Shown here in pieces: positions 33,595 through 45,689 of a DNA stretch of 64,000 nt. The translations under genes and the position numbers were made by a program. The notes under the pieces were generated by a model. The model saw only the letters and a program-made list of their open reading frames with translations, did no database searches and had not been told where the DNA came from. The DNA comes from Anaspis maculata (lineage: Eukaryota; Arthropoda; Insecta; Coleoptera; Scraptiidae), in contig OX421964.1 of NCBI GenBank assembly GCA_949128115.1, positions 18,934,892 to 18,998,891 on the forward strand, given 5' to 3'. Within the stretch, counting starts at the first letter, position 1. Each line of letters opens with the position of its first letter.

Positions 33595-33860
33595 GTTTCG
33601 TGAGGGAAATTTTTGAAATCGGACTAACGAATTTCGAGTTTTCCTTCTTAGAATAACTGCAAATTTTCAACTTTTCGACCCGTAATCAGATTTTCATCAA
33701 TTGTTTTCTTAAAACGAGGCGTTACTGGTTCTTGAACTTTTCCGACAATTTCTGTCAAAATTCTCTTAATTTTCCGAGAGTTTCCTTCCCATTAGAAAAT
33801 GCAAAACTGGCCTAGTTTATCGGAGCCGGACTCAAATGATAAACTTGAATAAAGCCTCAA
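33595..33860 (+). repeat. Dispersed repeat shared with 45925-46205
   Basis: Blocks such as TTTTGAAATCGGAC, CTGCAAATTTTC.AACTTTT and TTTTCTTAAAACGAGG.GT align in order with 45940-46190 on the same strand. This is a diverged repeat family of unknown class. Confidence 0.55.
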
Positions 33861-35283
33861 CTAAACTGCGCAACAAATATGTTGTCGCAAGGGAAAAATT
33901 GATCCAACTTTGGACCACAATAACTTTTGAGTGACACAAACTATTTCGATTTCGTTTTCACGGTTAGTGAGATCAGTCTTTCCATTATTCACCTTCAAGA
34001 GGTGAAGATCAGGAAGCGTCATGTAAAATATTTACAGGGTGAAATGTAAAACAGTGCAAAATTTCAGCAAATTAAACGGACCCCCATTTCCAGAATAATT
34101 TTTTTTTACAAATGGAAACGAAAGGATCATAAAGCGTGATGTTTTGGCTTGCGCCCAGTTTTAGAATTTTTGGAATCGGAACTCTGGTTTTGATTTTATG
34201 ATTTTTTTTATTTTGGAGGATGCTGACTTATCCTATCGCTACAAGAAAGACTATGTTAGCCCAGGGAGCCTGTCATCCTCAAAAACTGAAATTGACCATC
34301 AGCATCAAGTTCAGGAGGTCAAAATCACAAAGAAAGTTTGTTTCAGTTGTGAAAATCAGATCAAATTCAATTTTTAAGAAAAACAGCTGTGTCGCCCATT
34401 TCGAATGGGCCCCTTTTTTGGAGTCTCTGATCAAGGTATTTCAGATGGTCTGCAAGTCAAGTTTCTGAGAACCGTTTAAGCAACAATATTCGTGAATTGC
34501 AACCTCCCATCATCAGAATAACATATAGTACTAGCGGTAAGCAGCTAACTAGTGAAGAATACTGCATTTTATGATACAAGCAACAGATTCGGTACACGTA
34601 ACCTCTGAAGAATTCTAAGCGATTTGACCCGTAGTTCTTGAAAATCCCTTGAGCCGAGATATAGGGGGGGGGGAGAGGGGTTGATTTCTTTTATTTAGAA
34701 AAAATCTATATGGACCAAACTGGCATGAAAAATGTCTAATTTAAGTGATTTGAACATGCTGAATACACTGGTGAATCCTAATTTCATAAAAAATGCGAAT
34801 AGTAGCCTTTTTTTCAAAATGGCCGCCAATGAATGACAAAAAATCATGCATGAATAAGTTATTCAAGTAAGGTATCAATTTATATGTTTTCGAGGACGCT
34901 GAACTCATTTCTTTTATCGAAATCACCATATCGAACAAAATTATCTCTTTTGGGTCAGGGCAGATGAACCACCTCCAATACTTGAAGTGACGCTTTCGAG
35001 ATTTGAAGTGAATATCGAAAGAACAATATGGAGCTACGTCTGAATAATCTCTTTTTTGATGATAAATGAAAATTACCCATGTAACTAACTACACCTCTAA
35101 AGTCACCATAACCATCTCTGGAATCCCCAACCACCCTTAATGGGAGGATCTTGTATAACCTAGCTTTCCTTGTATCGCAGGAAAGCGCTTCAAAAATGAG
35201 TTTGAATGGTATAAAATAGTATAATAATACCTATTTGATAATATTTCACGTACTGTAGTTATGAATAGATATGTATATATCCC

Positions 35284-35490
35284 GTTCACTTATTATTTCC
35301 AGTAAAATGACTTTTTGGAATGAAAATTAAGTGACAAACTGGAGCGCTGGGAGGATACGGCTTATGATCGCTGATAGTTTCGTTACAAAACTTTGCAAGT
35401 GCCATCAGCCATTGCTGTAGCCCCCCAGCTTTTCACTGTATTTTTGCTCCAAAAGTAATCCTACTGAAAATAAAAAGTGAATGAGATATA
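35284..35490. mobile_element. About 205-bp MITE, family shared with 53826
   Basis: It starts CACTTATTATTTCCAGTAAA and ends with ACTGAAAATAAAAAGTG, imperfect inverted repeats. The interior (GTGACAA.CTG.GGCG, TTTTGCTCCAAAAGT) matches the element at 53826-54030. Two independent insertions of one family in this window are therefore visible. Confidence 0.75.
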
Positions 35491-35502
35491 CCTACGTATA
35501 AA

Positions 35503-35632
35503 AGCTGTATTACACTACACAATTTCTTGTACAATTTCTTGAACAATCTGCCAAAAAAGTGTCAAAAAACAATGAACATGATTGTTTAACTGACAGATTG
35601 TACAAGAAATTGTGTTGTGTAATACAGTTATA
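35503..35632. repeat. Short palindrome
   Basis: TGTATTACACTACACAATTT and TTGTACAA at the left are inverted at the right (TTGTACAAGAAATTGTG, GTGTAATACAG). The palindrome is about 130 bp and MITE-like. Its right half is repeated once more by the adjacent tandem duplication. Confidence 0.7.
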
Positions 35633-36258
35633 GCTGAATAATACGGATAAATTTTCACACAAGTTTGAAGTCAAATTATTAAAGACAAATTGATCCGATT
35701 TGGATGTTTTTCCTCTGAATTATGGGATGATTCTTCGGGGATCTGACTGAAAAACCAATTTTCGGATCAATGCTGGCTACGACGTGCCGGGTGGGACATT
35801 GATGTGATGTTTTTTAAAACACCGGCAATAGCAGAAAATTCCAGTTTATAACCAGCTGTTCCCCTAACTTTCCTTAACGTGCTCTTTTTGTTTTAAATTT
35901 GATTGAAAAAGTGTCAAAAAACAATGAACATGATTGTTTAACTGACAGATTGTACAAGAAATTGTGTTGTGTAATACAGTTATAGCTGAATAATACGGAT
36001 AAATTTCCACACAAGTTTGAAGTCAAATTATTAAAGACAAATTGATCCGATTTGGATGTGTTTCCTCTGAATTATGGGATGATTCTTCGGGGATCTGACT
36101 GAAAAACCAATTTTCGGATCAATGCTGGCTACGACGTGCCGGGTGGGACATTGATGTGATGTTTTTTAAAACACCGGCAATAGCAGAAAATTCCAGTTCA
36201 TAACCAGCTGTTCCCCTAACTTTCCTAAACGTGCCCTTTTTGTTTTAAATTTGATCCT
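35555..36258 (+). repeat. Tandem duplication, 352-bp unit
   Basis: GTGTCAAAAAACAATGAAC occurs at 35559 and again at 35911, and the 352 bases after each are almost identical (TTTGAAGTCAAATTATTAAAG, GACGTGCCGGGTGGGACATT). Very few differences are visible, so this is a recent duplication. Confidence 0.9.
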
Positions 36259-36699
36259 CATTTTCAGAAGAGATGGCTTTTCCAAATCAAATATTTTCTT
36301 TTTGAAAGTTAGGCATCCTTCTATAGAGAAGGAGGGTCTCTAGACCTTTGCTATCCTCAAGAAGGTGTGTCGTATGATCCATCTGTAACAGACTCGACCC
36401 CCTTAGATAACACTTTCTTTGTTGTGATGTTTTTTGTGTTCTTTCGATCATTATCCTAGATATTCTCATAATTTCTTTGCCCTTAAAATCGTCTGGAAAA
36501 TCATTTTAGCCGATTAGTTTGAACCCACGACCTCCTGAAGGCTATATTAAGGGTACAGTTGCTTACTTCGGGTTTAATTTTAAACCCCATGAACATGTTC
36601 ACAAGTGGTGAGGAATCTCAACTAAAAACTGTAACAATACATGAAATATTATCAAGTAAGTAGGTATCATACTATTTTACACAATTCAGTGGTTATTGA

Positions 36700-36815
36700 C
36701 ATAATAAGGCAGGAAAGTGAATCTTTACAGGGCTAGTAGGCATATTTAAGGACGAGCGTAAGCGAGGCCTGGGAGCCTACGTGCCCTGTAAAGACACTAA
36801 CTTTCCTGGCGTATT
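36700..36815. repeat. Imperfect palindrome
   Basis: CAGGAAAGTG..TCTTTACAGGGC at the left is inverted at the right as GCCCTGTAAAGACACTAACTTTCCTG. The centre contains GAGCGTAAGCGAGGCC. It is probably a MITE remnant. Confidence 0.6.
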
Positions 36816-38324
36816 ATGTATAACGTTTTACCCAAAACTACCTCAATACACCACAAACTAAAGAAAGAAATTGGTACCAGAATTCTGAAATATCATTCTG
36901 GCACAATTTGGCAAATATCACGTTGCTGGGTCTGGTTTTCGACAGCTTTCAGCAAATTTTCAGCAAACAAAACGTCTCTTGAGGCAGAAAAGTAAGATTT
37001 CCCTGCCTAGGCAGGTTAGATCTTCACATGTCCAGGCAGGCAAATCTTACTTTTCTGCGTCAAAAGACGCTTGTAATGGACACTTTACCTGCCAGTTTAG
37101 GGTGAAAACATTTTTAAAGCACTTTCCTATGACACAAGGAAATCTAGGTTATACAAGACCCTCCCATCAAGGGTGGTTGGAGCTTCCAGGGATGGTTGTG
37201 ACTTTAAATATGTAGTTACATCGGTAATTTTAATTTTTCAATCAAAAACGTATTATTTATATGCAGCTCTATATTAGTCTTTTCATTAATCACTTCAAAT
37301 CTTGCAAGTTTCACTTCAGGTGTGGGAGGTGGTTCATTCACCCTGACCCAAAATAGATAATTATGTTCGATATGGTGATTTCAATGAGGGGAATGAGTTC
37401 AGCGACCTCGAAAACGTATAAATTGATACCTTACTCGAACACCTTATTCATACATGTTTTTTTGTCTTTATTGGCGGCCATTTTGAAAAAAAGGCTATCA
37501 TTTGCATTTTTTTATGAAATTATGATTGACTAGTGTATTCAGCATGTTCAATTCACTTGAATTCGATATTTTCCATGCCATTTTGGCGCATGCAGATTTT
37601 TTCTAAAAACGAGAAATCAACCCCTCCTCCCCCCCCCATATCTCGGCTCCCCCCGGAGGGATTTTCAAGAACTACGGGTCAAATCGCTTAGAATTCTTTA
37701 AAGATCACGTGTACAAAATCTGTTGCTTGTATCATAAAATGCAGTTTTATTTTGCTTACCGCTAGTACTAATAGTCTTCTTTGTACCGATCGATAGGATA
37801 AATCAGCATCTTACAAGAGAAAAAAATCATAAAGTCAGAACCAGACTTCCGATTTTAAAAATTTTGAAACTGGGCGCAAGCTAAAACATAACGCTTCCTA
37901 ATCCTCCCATTTGCATTTGGGAAAAAAAATTATTCTGAAAATGGGGGTCCGTTTAATTTGCTAAAATTGTGTACTGTTTTACATTTCACCCTGTAGATAT
38001 TAAACATGGAGCTTCCAGATCTTCACCTCCTGAACGTGAATAACGGAAAGACTGATCTCACTAACCGTCAAAACAGAATCAAAATGGTCTTTGTCATTCA
38101 AAAGTTATTGGGGTCCAAACTCGGACCAATTTTTCCCTCGCGACAACACACTTGTTGCGCAGTTTACTGACGATTTTTACAATGGTTTTATTTGAAAAAG
38201 CTTCGTGGTTTTCAGCAAAATTGTCCTATGTTTGCATCTGATTTCAATAATCAATCACAGCTTGCCTATCTTCATGTCGATTGGTCCTTCAGAATTGTTA
38301 TTGTAGGATTTTTAGATGGCAGAG

Positions 38325-38670
38325 TAGGTAGATATTGAGATGTAGATAACTTTTAAATTTTTCAATATATTTGAATAATTCTTTTCCAATTTTGAAGTAG
38401 AAACAAGGGAAATCCGTTACATTACGTGTGAAAAATCATATCCATCAAAGGCTGTACGCATGCCTTTACACAAAAAACGTATTTTTCCTGGCCGTTACTA
38501 CCCGAGACGGCCGCTCACCCTGGCTTTGACTAGAAATACCCGCGTTTGGTGCAGGACTCTACTCAATTTGTTCTTTCCTGCTTTTACATCAACTTTTTTC
38601 AAAAAATTTCAACCGATATCTAAAGTAGATTGCATTGGGCGTTGTGTAGGCCTGTTTTCAAATTCGACAC
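38325..38670 (+). repeat. Direct repeat, right copy (partner 33085-33440)
   Basis: Same blocks in the same order as 33085-33440. It ends at about the same point, AACTCGACACGGTTTC on the left versus AATTCGACACGGTTTC here. Confidence 0.75.
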
Positions 38671-38884
38671 GGTTTCAGTTTACTTGATAGCCCGATCGCG
38701 GAAGCTCTAGAGACTTTCATCAGCTTTGCGAATATTTTGGTATCCCTTAAATAACGGCTCCTCCACCAATAATGCATTATCTGTCTTATTTGCGCATCGT
38801 GATCTCCAGCGAGTTTCGTAGTACTGGCTCCCCTCCCTAAAATCTGTTCGTCCCGAGCAAGCACTTCGTTATTCCTGGACGTTT

Positions 38885-39200
38885 TTACTTTTGATCACGG
38901 TGTACGGTTCCTCCCACTCCTTTTTTGCGTTGTGGTTGTACAGTCCCCAGCGCAAGAAAGGAAGGTCTCCGAAGTTGCATCTGTCGTGGGAAGGACCGTA
39001 CACGGTAGTCAAGAGGATTATTGACGTCGTGTACAGAATCCAGCGGGCCCCGGAAGCCAAGATGACAGTTGTCCACCTTGAGCGCCTTGCACGTTACTCC
39101 GGGAGTAACGATGAGCCTATTCGGGACGAACAGGCTCAAGAGGGGGGCAGTGTTACGAGCGGCGATCCCGTACGCGAAATATCGTTACAATATCAACAAT
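38885..39200 (+). pseudogene. Ty3/gypsy integrase C-terminus (GPY/F module), PPT and LTR start
   Basis: The frame at 38891-39214 reads LWLYSPQRKKGRSPKLHLSW, then EGPYTVVKRI, DVVYRIQRAP and VVHLERLARY. This is the GPY/F module at the end of gypsy integrase. It is followed at 39138-39150 by the purine tract AAGAGGGGGGCAG and then TGTTACGAGC, as expected for a polypurine tract and the first bases of a 3' LTR. The upstream catalytic core is absent and the LTR is not traceable beyond about 39200. This is a truncated relic. Confidence 0.75.
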
Positions 39201-39221
39201 ATAATATGATATAACTTATAT

Positions 39222-40530
39222 AATATAACAAACGTTTATATCTCTTGACCAAAGAGAACTTCGCCAATGTTTCGTCTCCTATCCGCCATTTTTAATTTTG
39301 ACGTTTTGGCGATTTCCAAATTGGTGTTTATAGCCTGCTGAACTTAGTAGATTGCTGTTACAAAAAAAATCGTTAAAATCGATCAATTAGTGAAAAAATG
39401 GCAGGTGAGAAACTAACATGTAATTAAATAATAGTCGATGCATATCTAAGAAAGTAATCAGCAAACTTATTTGAAATCGGTATATCTTCACAACTGATGA
39501 ACCGATTAAACTCGATGAGATCCTCGAATGCAAGGCAAAGTTCATTCTTCCCAATTCTGTCTTTTGTTTTGTAATTTTGATATTTCTTGACCAAGCGTCG
39601 TGGTCGGCAGTGTTCCGTCTTACAACCACCATTTTGAATTCTGACACTTTGACCATTTCAAAACTGGTGTTTGTAGCCGATTCGATTAGATAGGCACTGA
39701 AGCAAATTTAGTTTGAATTGACAAATAAATAAAAATGGCAGGCGAGAAACTAATCAATGACTGCGTTTTTATCGCAGCTTTGGATCCGATCGAAACTCTA
39801 TCCGATCGGGTCGATCCGCTTGAAACAGCCAATATAAACTGTCGGGATTGAGATTTCAATCGGATCGAGGAGTTCAAGTCGATCCGGTGCTTTGGCCGGC
39901 TTGACTTGAGTCGAGCGGATCGAGGCTTGCATCCGCTCGTATTTCACCCAATGTGAACGGGATGGGATTGAAGTGACAGATGACCAACTTGTAAACAAAG
40001 CGTTATTTTCACGAAATCAAGGGATGCTTTCCAGTAATTGTGAATAAAATACACCAAGAAAATTCAAAATTAATATCTTTTCCGGTTGGCGTAGTTTGAC
40101 GCGTTTTAAACCATGTTGTTGTCTCTCATAAATTCTAACCTAATTCTAAAGTAGTGAAATAGGATTGAGCGAAGCGGATCGAACGTGCGACGATAAAAAC
40201 GCGCTTGACTGGGGCCACTCTGGATCCGATCGAAACTCGAGCGGATCGAACGCTGCGATAGAAACGCAGTCAATAAAATAAGTAATCAACCTTTATTTCA
40301 AGTCGCTATGTCTTTGTATAGGATGAACCGATTTGGGTTGTTGTTGTTTTGGTTTGTTAGAGGAAATCTGTTCTTTCAAAAACCATCATTATAGTTACCA
40401 TCGCAAGAATCGCAAGAGCGTTTATAAAAAATGAACGAGCTCAAAAAATGGTATATTTTTACTTGCCTCCGCCATTTTGAATCTTGACGTTTCGTCCATT
40501 TTGTTGCTTGACTTTTACAACCTATTCATT
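39222..40530 (+). repeat. Diverged direct repeats of about 340 bp
   Basis: Three related segments start near 39235, 39575 and 40450. They share TCTTGACCAA, CCGCCATTTT.AAT.TTGACG and GGTGTTT.TAGCC blocks. A MITE is inserted between the second and third. Confidence 0.55.
39759..40271. mobile_element. MITE with GACTGCGTTT termini
   Basis: The 513-bp element has ends GACTGCGTTTYTATCGCAGC, inverted at both sides, and a 3-bp AAT duplication (39756-39758, 40272-40274). Inside, GGATCCGATCGAAACTC and GAGCGGATCGA recur in several orientations. No ORF is present. PIF/Harbinger is possible from the 3-bp duplication. Confidence 0.75.
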
Positions 40531-41960
40531 TGACTATTCAGTGATACTTAGTTTGCTGAAATCGGAGGAATAACAAATATTTGGCGAGGAAAATAAAACA
40601 GTCAGGTTTTTGCTAGGCCCACCCAGTAGGTACGTCCCTCGGTACGTCCCTTTTATGATGAGTAATACTTGTATTTCAGGTACATTTGAGAAACAGTTCG
40701 AGATATCTCAAAGTGGTTTGTTCCACACCAATGAGCATCGGATGAGGAGTATGTGTGCTAATTTTCATGTTCCGACCTATTTTGGTTCATAAAACAGAAT
40801 TTCTCGATTTTTGATCACCCTGTAGGCATCTGCAAAGGGGTTATCATCGTAGAGACACAGTTCGAAATAAGGGCATTGGTCCGTATTACAATCCTGCCGG
40901 ATGGCATCGCGATACCACGGGAAGCAACTTTCAGGCCATTCCAAGCGAAAACATCTGTTCGATTCATAGGATCATAATAACCTGGGATAGTGGAGAAGAA
41001 AAATTTTCTTTTCATGATGATCCCCACATGACTGTTTTTTGTAACTTTGCCTATTTGAAGATTGGCACCTTTCCAATATATGACAAAAAAATGGTGAAAC
41101 AGTCATAAGGGCCTTGTGAGGCCCAAAACCTCGACAACTTCGATTGTATTCTTTATGAATTTTGAAAAGCTGTGGGTGGAAAACCCGTGGGTCTACAGCG
41201 ACGTTTCTGGTCCTAAACTGTAGATTATAAAGTCAATTTTGAAAACGTACTGATTAGTTCTTATCAAAACACTAGTCATTCTGTCTTAGTTTTTCAAGTT
41301 TTCTACAAGGTTGCATTCGGCGCTCGAGGTCTAAAAATTGGATTATTCATTGGGCCAACATCATGAACAGCTCAGCAAAAAATCCGAACTATCGGATTCA
41401 AAACGCACGGTACCCCCCTCTTTAGGAACAAAGTTACTGAACTAATAAGGTCTCTGGGTTTTTTTGCTGGATCTGCTCTTTTTTTTCCCGCCACTAGCAA
41501 CAACATTATATAATGAAAATAAATTCGCACCCAACAACTAATGTACGAAATAACTTGTAAATATGTAAATATATAGGAATAAGTTAGAAAATAAGTTACT
41601 GTAGCGAATACAATGTACTCAAAAGCATCAATAAAGAAATTTAAATTCAAAAAATTCAACAGCTTTCTCTGATCTGATCCCCCGACCTGTATGCGCTCGC
41701 CTCTCGTGTATTGCGCTGAATATTAATCATTTATTGCCGGGCACCAAGGCCGGGCATTTTGGCGTTTCATCACATACAGGATGGCCCAACAAAATCGGGC
41801 ACTTGACCTCACTTGTTTGTATACAAGTCATATTGTTTGTAATATGTCTACTAGACTGACGTAAGCCGCGTCATGGGCTCGGCAAATACGAGCCAGCCCC
41901 CTAGAAGGTGCTATTACCCTCCGAAAACACAGAAATTAGCATTATCTTGCAAAATTTGCA
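40531..41960. other. Non-coding stretch
   Basis: No gene is supported. Several frames under 100 codons lack domains. CACCCTGTAGG-type phrases hint at worn mariner ends. Confidence 0.4.
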
Positions 41961-43483
41961 TTGAATAGAAAAAAAGAGCTGACACCGCTATAAAGACAAT
42001 TGAACCAGCTTTGAAATGATGTATCACTCAACCCCAATTGTCATTTAAAATTTTCGAAGGGGCTGCCACCCTGACTACCGGGGTGAAACTCCACGGTTAA
42101 ATTAATAGCATTGAACGTCCCCCTTAGAAACATAGTTGACCTGTCCAGGCTTATTTCAAAAAAATAAGGGCGAATGCTCGAAAATCGAAAAGTTTCACAC
42201 AATTACACACTACACCTTTGCTCCGGGATTAATTATTGCGTTGTACGTTAGGAGACGTCCTTCACCAGGGTTCGTCTGTATGTCTACCCTGTATGTCTGA
42301 AACGGAGCATTCCCGGACACGGGTCATATATAGGTGTTCCACGAAGTAACCAACGTAGCTTGAGGTGGACGTACTTTTTCGAGGCAAATCAGAATCTGCA
42401 TTGGAGATTTTCTTAATGTCCTCCATTTCCGATATACCTACATCGCCATGTGTTCGACTCGGTGTTCGAAAACTTTGATTGGCCAAATCTCACTAATAGA
42501 TCAATAAATATAGAATCGTTTGAAATTTTGCAGATGTATTTCAATACCAAGAGTCTTAACAGCGCCCTATTCATTCATGAAAAGCATACAGAAGCGCCCT
42601 TAAAACTTTGTTCTTCGAGTTTCCGTTGAAAAAGTCATACCGTATGGACTTGAATCAAAATCTGATGTCATGTTTGTAGACTACATGAAAAATTCTACAA
42701 AATGCGATTTCTCAATTGTACTTTTCAGCTGATTCGAAAAGAAATAAGTAACTGAAATTTTTCAGTAATATTTTCAAAAATTTCAGTTTAACTCATTCAG
42801 ACGTTATCCGAGGTGATCAAACAAAGTCAACCATTTCAGTTTTCATGCTCTAACTCTCTAACCAACCGAGAACAACTCCAGGAGAGTTTTCGGGAAACAT
42901 GAATTTGAGTAGGAATTAGAGTACCAGATTCATGTTTCCAGAATCAATCAATCAATCATCATTTATTGCACACAAAAAAATACAATTTGTATTACAGTTT
43001 CGTCTTCTGAAGAATAATATGCATTTAAAATATATGCGCCAAAACGTCGAAAAAATCTCTCCTGAAGTTATCCTTGGATATTCAGAATACCAGAATTGGA
43101 CTTGTGACTTTGTTTGACCATCTGGAATAGCATTATTTGGAATTTTTGCAAATATTCTTGAAAAATTTCAGCTTATCTTCTTCCATTCATTTGTGGGACA
43201 TCCTGTATAGGTGAGCTGGTCAGACGTATTCCAAAGATCGCGAACGAAACCTACAAGAACATGAAACTAATTTGCACACAGGTTTTTTGTACTGATTGGA
43301 TTGCGTGTGGCCGCATAAAAAGCTGGCTTCACGTGGAGACGGCATTAATTTGATGATGCAGCACAGCTCGTGTTCTGCTAGATTATAAATGGCACAAGTT
43401 TGGCATTTGTGGCAATCGCAAAATCTGCTGTTCCTGGTGATTAGGCACCCATCATACCTAATAACACAATAACACTCGCGGTC
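41960..43483 (+). repeat. 5' flank of P450 copy 1, shared with copies 2 and 3
   Basis: Blocks such as CACCTTTGCTCCGGGATTAA, GGAGACGTCC, CATTCCCGGACACGGGTCAT and GTGGGACATCCTGTATAGGT recur in order at 49700-50900 and, inverted, at 59620-60800. The P450 was therefore duplicated with at least 1.3 kb of 5' flank. The segment just before the ATG (GATTATAAATGGCAC, 43380-43395) is also conserved and may include a TATA-like box. Confidence 0.75.
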
Positions 43484-45198
43484 ATGGCTCTCTGCAATCA
43501 AGTCGCGAGTTTTACCTACGAATGGCTGAGTGCAACCGTTGCAGTTGTCGCAGCTACAATAGCTGTGTACTACAAATACAAGTTCACGTTTTGGAAAAAA
43601 GCCGGATTGCCAAACGTCCTGCCACCGTCAATTCCATTCGGAAACGCAACCAAACTGATGACCAATCAACTCCACATCAGCCAACAAGTCCAAGAATATT
43701 ACAACATTTTCAAGTCCAAAGGTCTCAAACACGGAGGCGTTTATCTTGGAGCCCGTCCGTATTACGTGCCGGTGGACCCAGAAATCGTCAAGAACATCTT
43801 GCAAAAAGACTTTGAGCATTTCACCGACCATGGAAACTACATCGACGAACACTCCGACCCGCTCTCAGGTCACCTATTCAATTTAGAAGGCGCCAGATGG
43901 AGACGTACGAGATTGATACTGACTCCCACTTTCACTTCTGGAAAAATGAAAATGATGTTCCAGACGCTGGTGGACTGCGCGGTAGGTTTGAAGAAGCTCA
44001 TGGACCAGGCGGTCGTCGACAAAACTCCGGTCGATGTCAAAGAAACATTCAGCAGGTTCACCACGGACATCATCGTATCTTGTGCGTTCGGTTTGGAATG
44101 TAACTCGCTCGGAAATATTGATTGTGAATTCAGGAAGCACGGCAGAAAAATTTTCCAACTCGGTTTTGTTGACTATGTAAAGTTTATTTCAACTTTCATT
44201 GTTCCTCACGCTTTACTCAGATGTTTACGTTTTAAATTGACATCAGCTAAGGTGGAAGAGTTTTTCATGAAGGCAATCAAAGAAGCAATCGATTACAGAA
44301 AAAACCACAGCATATTCCGAAGAGATTTGTTGCACTTGTTGTTACAATTGAAAAACAAAGGCAAAGCAGCAGACGATACTCAAGATGATGGAAAAGCCAC
44401 TTATGATAATGATAACATCGAGAAAAGTGCTTTGACTATGAACCAACTTGCGGCACACGCTTTCGGCTTTTTCGTGGCTGGAATCGAAACATCTTCGGTT
44501 ACGATGACGTTTCTTTTGTACGAGCTTGCCATCGATCCCGAACTTCAAAGTAAACTACGCGAAGAAATAAACACCGTTTTAGCTTTGCACAATGGTAAAT
44601 TGATGTACGAATCCATTGTCAACATGACGTATATGGACAAAGTTATCAACGGTTAGTGCCTGATCGCTTGGAATATATTTTTTTTAATGCAAAATATTTA
44701 TTGCAGAAGCTTTGCGGAAGTACCCACCAGTGTTTGTCCTTCCCAGGGTATGCACTAAAGACTACTCAGTACCGGGCACAGATGTCTTGATAAAAAAAGG
44801 AACGGACGTTATCATCCCAGTGCTCAGTCTGCAAAATGACCCAGAATATTTTCCGGAGCCGAACGAGTTTCGTCCCGAAAGATTCAATGAAGAGAACAAT
44901 CTCAAGCGACATCCATTCACGTTCATCCCGTTTGGTGAAGGACCAAGGACTTGCATTGGTAGGTAGACTCCTCCAATTCAGTCTCAAAAGCCACCGAATG
45001 CTTTTGTAGCTTACACCAATTATCTTTCAAGGAAAACGCTTCGGCTTGATGCAGAGCAAAGTTGGGTTGGCAACGCTGCTCAGAGACTATCGGATCAAGT
45101 TGAACCCCAAAACGCAGGTTCCGCTCAAAATCGAGAAGAGAATTGTAATCCCGTTGGCTGAAGGTGGTATCTGGATTGATGTGGAAAGACTGAACTGA
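43484..45198 (+). CDS. Cytochrome P450, CYP6-like (CYP3 clan), intact copy 1
   Basis: Three exons, 43484-44651, 44707-44958 and 45032-45198, have GT-AG introns and encode 528 residues, normal for the family. A hydrophobic N-terminal anchor (about 12-32) implies ER-membrane location. Motifs: WRRTR (helix C, 139-143), AGIETSS (helix I oxygen-binding, 332-338), EALR (ExxR, 390-393, split by intron 1), FRPERF (444-449) and the haem loop FGEGPRTCIG with ligand Cys472. P450s use NADPH-P450 reductase to oxidise lipophilic substrates; insect CYP6 members often metabolise plant toxins and insecticides. The substrate is unknown here. Both related copies nearby are broken, so this may be the only functional member of the cluster. 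Confidence 0.9.
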
Positions 45199-45324
45199 AT
45201 TGTTCTGTCAGGCCCTCATTTTTTTTTAATGGAAATTTGAATAGAGCAATCTATTTGGATTTTTTCCAAAATATTGTACCAAATCTTCTAGGAGGAGTGC
45301 CCGAGAATGCGATAATTTTGTAAC

Positions 45325-45640
45325 ATGACGATGCACCTTCACATACCGCCTTGACTGTTCGGCATTTTTTAAGCGAAACATATGAAAGTTGGATCGGCAA
45401 TATGAGTCGCCGTCACGCTGAAGACGTTCAGATGGAAAGAAGGGCCGATTCCTCGGCCTGCAAGGTCGCCAGACTTAACTCCAATGGATTTTTGTCTGGG
45501 GCCACATGAAAGGACAATTCGATGGGGGTGGTGCCATAAACAATCAAGAAGAAATTAAACAATGAGTAAGGGAGGCATTCAACGGTGTGACCCCCACCAC
45601 ATTGCAAGCTGTCAGATGTTGTTCACATTCAAAGTTTTCT
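45325..45640 (+). pseudogene. Mariner-like DDE transposase relic
   Basis: From 45325 a frame reads HDDAPSHTALTVRHFLSETY, then WIG. After a frame change, RPARSPDLTPMDFCL follows, and later QEEIKQ.VREAFNGVTPTTL. HDDAPSH and RSPDLTPMDF.LWG are the second and third catalytic blocks of mariner/Tc1-type DDE transposases. A small deletion near 45500 shifts the frame, and a stop is present, so it is dead. Only the C-terminal half remains, directly 3' of the P450. Confidence 0.8.
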
Positions 45641-45689
45641 TTAGTGTAATTGATAATTGTTACTTATAAAATAAACGATTTTTTCAAAG

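Larger units (their letters stand above)
33860..38168. repeat. 4.3-kb inverted repeat
   Basis: The left arm (about 33860-35175) returns inverted at about 37140-38168. Matching landmarks include the start GCGCAACA, GACTGATCTCACTAACCGT, TTTCACCCTGTA, a G/C run (34665 and 37625), and AGGATCTTGTATAACC with its complement at about 37150. The spacer (35.2-37.1 kb) holds a MITE, a small palindrome and a 352-bp tandem duplication. No transposase was found. Confidence 0.8.

Noticed and set aside
43522..44158. Alternative frames inside P450 exon 1
   Set aside because: They are shadows of the real P450 frame, which has all family motifs.
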